Shown: piece by piece, positions 62,371-64,000 of the stretch
Numbering within the stretch: the stretch's first letter is position 1
How the letters are laid out: every line of letters starts with the position of its first letter
Program-made: the position numbers and the translations under genes
NCBI RefSeq assembly: GCF_900009135.1
Contig: NZ_LT797709.1
Span: 62,001-126,000, forward strand
Source of the DNA: Planktothrix sp. PCC 11201
GTDB lineage: Bacteria > Cyanobacteriota > Cyanobacteriia > Cyanobacteriales > Microcoleaceae
Reading direction: 5' to 3'
DNA length: 64,000 nt
Notes under the pieces: model-generated
The model's database searches: none
The model's input: the letters and a program-made list of their open reading frames with translations, nothing else
Told to the model about the DNA's origin: nothing

Positions 62371-63411
62371 TTACAGATTGCGGGAACTCCCAGTAAAAAC
62401 CCGTTCCAACTGTTTGAAATTTTCTAATACCCGACCAGTACCTAACACCACACAACATAGGGGGTCAGCCGCAATATGGGTAATAATTCCGGTTTCGTGG
62501 CTAATTAAGGCATCAATGCCCTTGAGTAAAGCTCCTCCACCGGCTAACATAATTCCCCGATCAATAATATCAGCAGCCAGTTCTGGGGGAGTCCGTTCTA
62601 AAGTGCGTTTGACCGCATCAATAATAATTGATAGAGGTTCTGCCATACTTTCGCGCACTTCTGGAGATTTAATAGTCACGGTTCTAGGCAAACCTGATAA
62701 TAAATGAATCCCCCGTACTTCCATAATCATTTCTTCATCGGCGGCGGGGTTGGGGTAAGCGGAACCCATCTTAATTTTAATATCCTCAGCCGTTTGTTCT
62801 CCAATCACTAAGTTATGAACTTTTTTCATATACAAAATGATGGCATCGTTGAGTTCATCTCCAGCCACCCGCACGGACTCGCTCAATACCGTTCCCTGTA
62901 AACTCAAAACGGCGACTTCCGTTGTCCCGCCCCCAATATCCACAATCATATTTCCTGTCGCTTCGGAAACGGGTAAACCCGCACCAATGGCCGCGGCCAC
63001 AGGTTCATCAATTAGTCGGACGTCCCGCGCCCCAGCCTGAGAAGTCGCTTCAATCACCGCCCGGCGTTCTACTCCAGTTACTCCACTGGGAATCCCAATC
63101 ACAATTCGAGGCGCAATCAAGGTTTTTCCCTCATTCACCCGCCGAATAAAGTGTTTTAGCATTTGTTCGGCTGCATCAAAGTCTGCAATCACCCCATCCC
63201 GCAGGGGTCGTAGTACCACTACATTTTCTGGAGTGCGGCCCAACATTTTTTTGGCTTCTTCTCCCACCGCCAACGGGATTTTTTCTAGTTTGTCAATGGC
63301 GACAACCGAGGGTTCTTGTAGTACAATGCCCTTACCCGATACATAAATCAATGTGTTAGCAGTCCCTAGGTCAATGCCCATGTCCTGCGAAAAACGACTA
63401 AAAAGACCCAC
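62371..63411 (-). CDS. mreB: Rod shape-determining protein MreB (actin-like)
   Basis: About 346 aa. The bacterial actin that positions the cell-elongation machinery. It has DMGIDLGTANTLIYVSGKGI (phosphate-1), IVDIGGGTTEVAVLSLQG (phosphate-2) and GIMLAGGGALLKGIDALI (adenosine). I start it at the GTG at 63411 (VGLFSRFSQDMG), which matches usual MreB N-termini; 63441 ATG and 63378 ATG are alternatives. First gene of the mreBCD operon. The upstream 300 bases hold a spaced inverted repeat. Confidence 0.96.
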   Translation of the reverse strand: MGLFSRFSQDMGIDLGTANTLIYVSGKGIVLQEPSVVAIDKLEKIPLAVGEEAKKMLGRTPENVVVLRPLRDGVIADFDAAEQMLKHFIRRVNEGKTLIAPRIVIGIPSGVTGVERRAVIEATSQAGARDVRLIDEPVAAAIGAGLPVSEATGNMIVDIGGGTTEVAVLSLQGTVLSESVRVAGDELNDAIILYMKKVHNLVIGEQTAEDIKIKMGSAYPNPAADEEMIMEVRGIHLLSGLPRTVTIKSPEVRESMAEPLSIIIDAVKRTLERTPPELAADIIDRGIMLAGGGALLKGIDALISHETGIITHIAADPLCCVVLGTGRVLENFKQLERVFTGSSRNL

Positions 63412-63613
63412 TATTCTTTCCCTATAAAAAATTAACAGCAATCCTTTCGGAGTGTCCGTAAGGGCGACTAACCGATGAGAATTGTATTACGTTTTGGGTT
63501 GTGCGTCTAGTCATTACTATTTAGAATGCTGAGAACTTCAACCCAAAATTCCTCACCATCGGTTTCCGTGATCATACTTTTAGTTCGTCGGGTAGAAGAC
63601 CGGATCAGGATTA

Positions 63614-63710
63614 AGCTGTACTGCATCTATGAATTGCGATCAGGAAATTGCCCGATGCTTGTGGGAGCATCCGGGATCCCTAGAATATACAGTTTAAATG
63701 CAGTACAGCT
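63614..63710. promoter_or_regulatory. Nested inverted repeats between the Ca2+/H+ exchanger and mreB
   Basis: AGCTGTACTGCAT (63614-63626) and ATGCAGTACAGCT (63698-63710) are perfect 13-base inverted repeats around 71 bases. Inside, GATGCT and AGCATC enclose TGTGGG. The structure lies after the exchanger stop and before mreB on the (-) strand. It could be a terminator, an RNA leader or a small mobile remnant. Confidence 0.4.
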
Positions 63711-63712
63711 GA

Positions 63713-64000
63713 TCAACCAATCCCCTCAATAATCGGATGGAAGTAAAACGCAATCCCCAAAACAGTATAAGCAGCCAAGAGTAATACCCCCTCTAACCAA
63801 TCGGAACGGCCATCGGAACTGACGGAGTTAGCAATTAACACGGACACGGCAACGGCGATTAATTCAAAGGGGTTAAAGTTTAAATCCATCGGTTTCCCTA
63901 ATATCCATCCGGCTAAAACCAACACGGGGGCCACAAATAAAGCAATTTGCAAACTCGAACCTAGGGCCACGGATACGGACAAATCCATTTTATTTTTCAT
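63713..64000 (-). CDS. Calcium/proton exchanger, C-terminal part (5' end outside the window)
   Basis: The last 95 residues of a membrane antiporter of the CaCA superfamily. The second alpha-repeat signature [20 protein letters not shown] is present, followed by helices with [20 protein letters not shown] and [20 protein letters not shown]. These residues fit cyanobacterial Cax-type exchangers that expel Ca2+ in exchange for protons. The reading frame runs off the window edge at 64000, so the start and the first alpha-repeat cannot be judged. Confidence 0.85.
   Translation of the reverse strand: MKNKMDLSVSVALGSSLQIALFVAPVLVLAGWILGKPMDLNFNPFELIAVAVSVLIANSVSSDGRSDWLEGVLLLAAYTVLGIAFYFHPIIEGIG

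Noticed and set aside
1-64000. tRNA, rRNA, tmRNA or RNase P RNA genes
   Set aside because: No cloverleaf-like segment with a T-loop GTTCGA and CCA context or other known RNA was seen by eye; a covariance-model search would settle it.

Overview
The window looks like chromosome of a filamentous, non-heterocystous cyanobacterium (Oscillatoriales; Planktothrix-like is my best guess, inferred from style and not proven). Supporting signs are many HIP1 octamers (GCGATCGC), a ferredoxin-dependent glutamate synthase, a ferredoxin sulfite reductase, cyanobacterial DUF3038/DUF4335 proteins, large hybrid histidine kinases, RTX proteins, heptameric tandem repeats, and many short palindromic repeats between genes.

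Layout. 0-8 kb is mostly core: a DUF3038-DUF4335-OmpA operon (-), a pentapeptide/YtxH/DUF948 membrane-stress-like cluster (+), rsmE and sir (-). 8-17.4 kb is an accessory island: an NB-ARC ATPase, an RTX remnant, a ParE/RelE remnant, a MazF-type toxin-antitoxin pair, an intact IS630 element that broke a PIN toxin gene, a Uma2 nuclease, and a DUF6745-associated module ending in a protein with about 25 nearly identical leucine-rich repeats. 17.4-30.5 kb holds glgA, a type II restriction-modification system with its own C regulator and C-boxes, pgl, two FHA proteins and a 1,153-aa kinase-cyclase. 30.5-43.9 kb holds larB, two ABC substrate-binding lipoproteins, two toxin-antitoxin pairs, a dual-kinase hybrid sensor, ispF, an oxidoreductase, and gshB with grxC. 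44-54 kb is again accessory: an RTX serine protease, a patatin phospholipase, an NB-ARC gene broken at a poly-C tract, recR without a normal start codon, an EF-hand protein and a truncated hicBA pair. 54-64 kb is core: glutamate synthase, argB, mreBCD and the end of a Ca2+/H+ exchanger.

Functional links. sir, the sulfate-binding protein, gshB and grxC relate to sulfur and thiol metabolism, though only grxC-gshB are adjacent. mreB-mreC-mreD form the usual cell-shape operon. The R-M genes are arranged as C-R followed by a convergent M, with GACT-N3-AGTC palindromes upstream of both transcription units.

The observations I would examine first are: (1) the R-M cassette bordered by a 46-bp duplicated gene end; (2) the NB-ARC gene split by an 11-C run, where losing one C restores the frame; (3) three copies of one DUF6745 3' end following three consecutive ORFs; (4) recR, where an ACG codon sits where ATG is expected, just after a 54-bp tandem repeat; and (5) MITE-like elements with TATAGCAA ends and a GTAGGGG...CCCCTAC core. 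Several toxin-antitoxin genes are visibly broken, so the accessory parts behave like a graveyard of addiction modules.

Limits: I saw no tRNA, rRNA, CRISPR array, prophage or integrase, but could not run a covariance-model or database search. All family assignments come from reading motifs.
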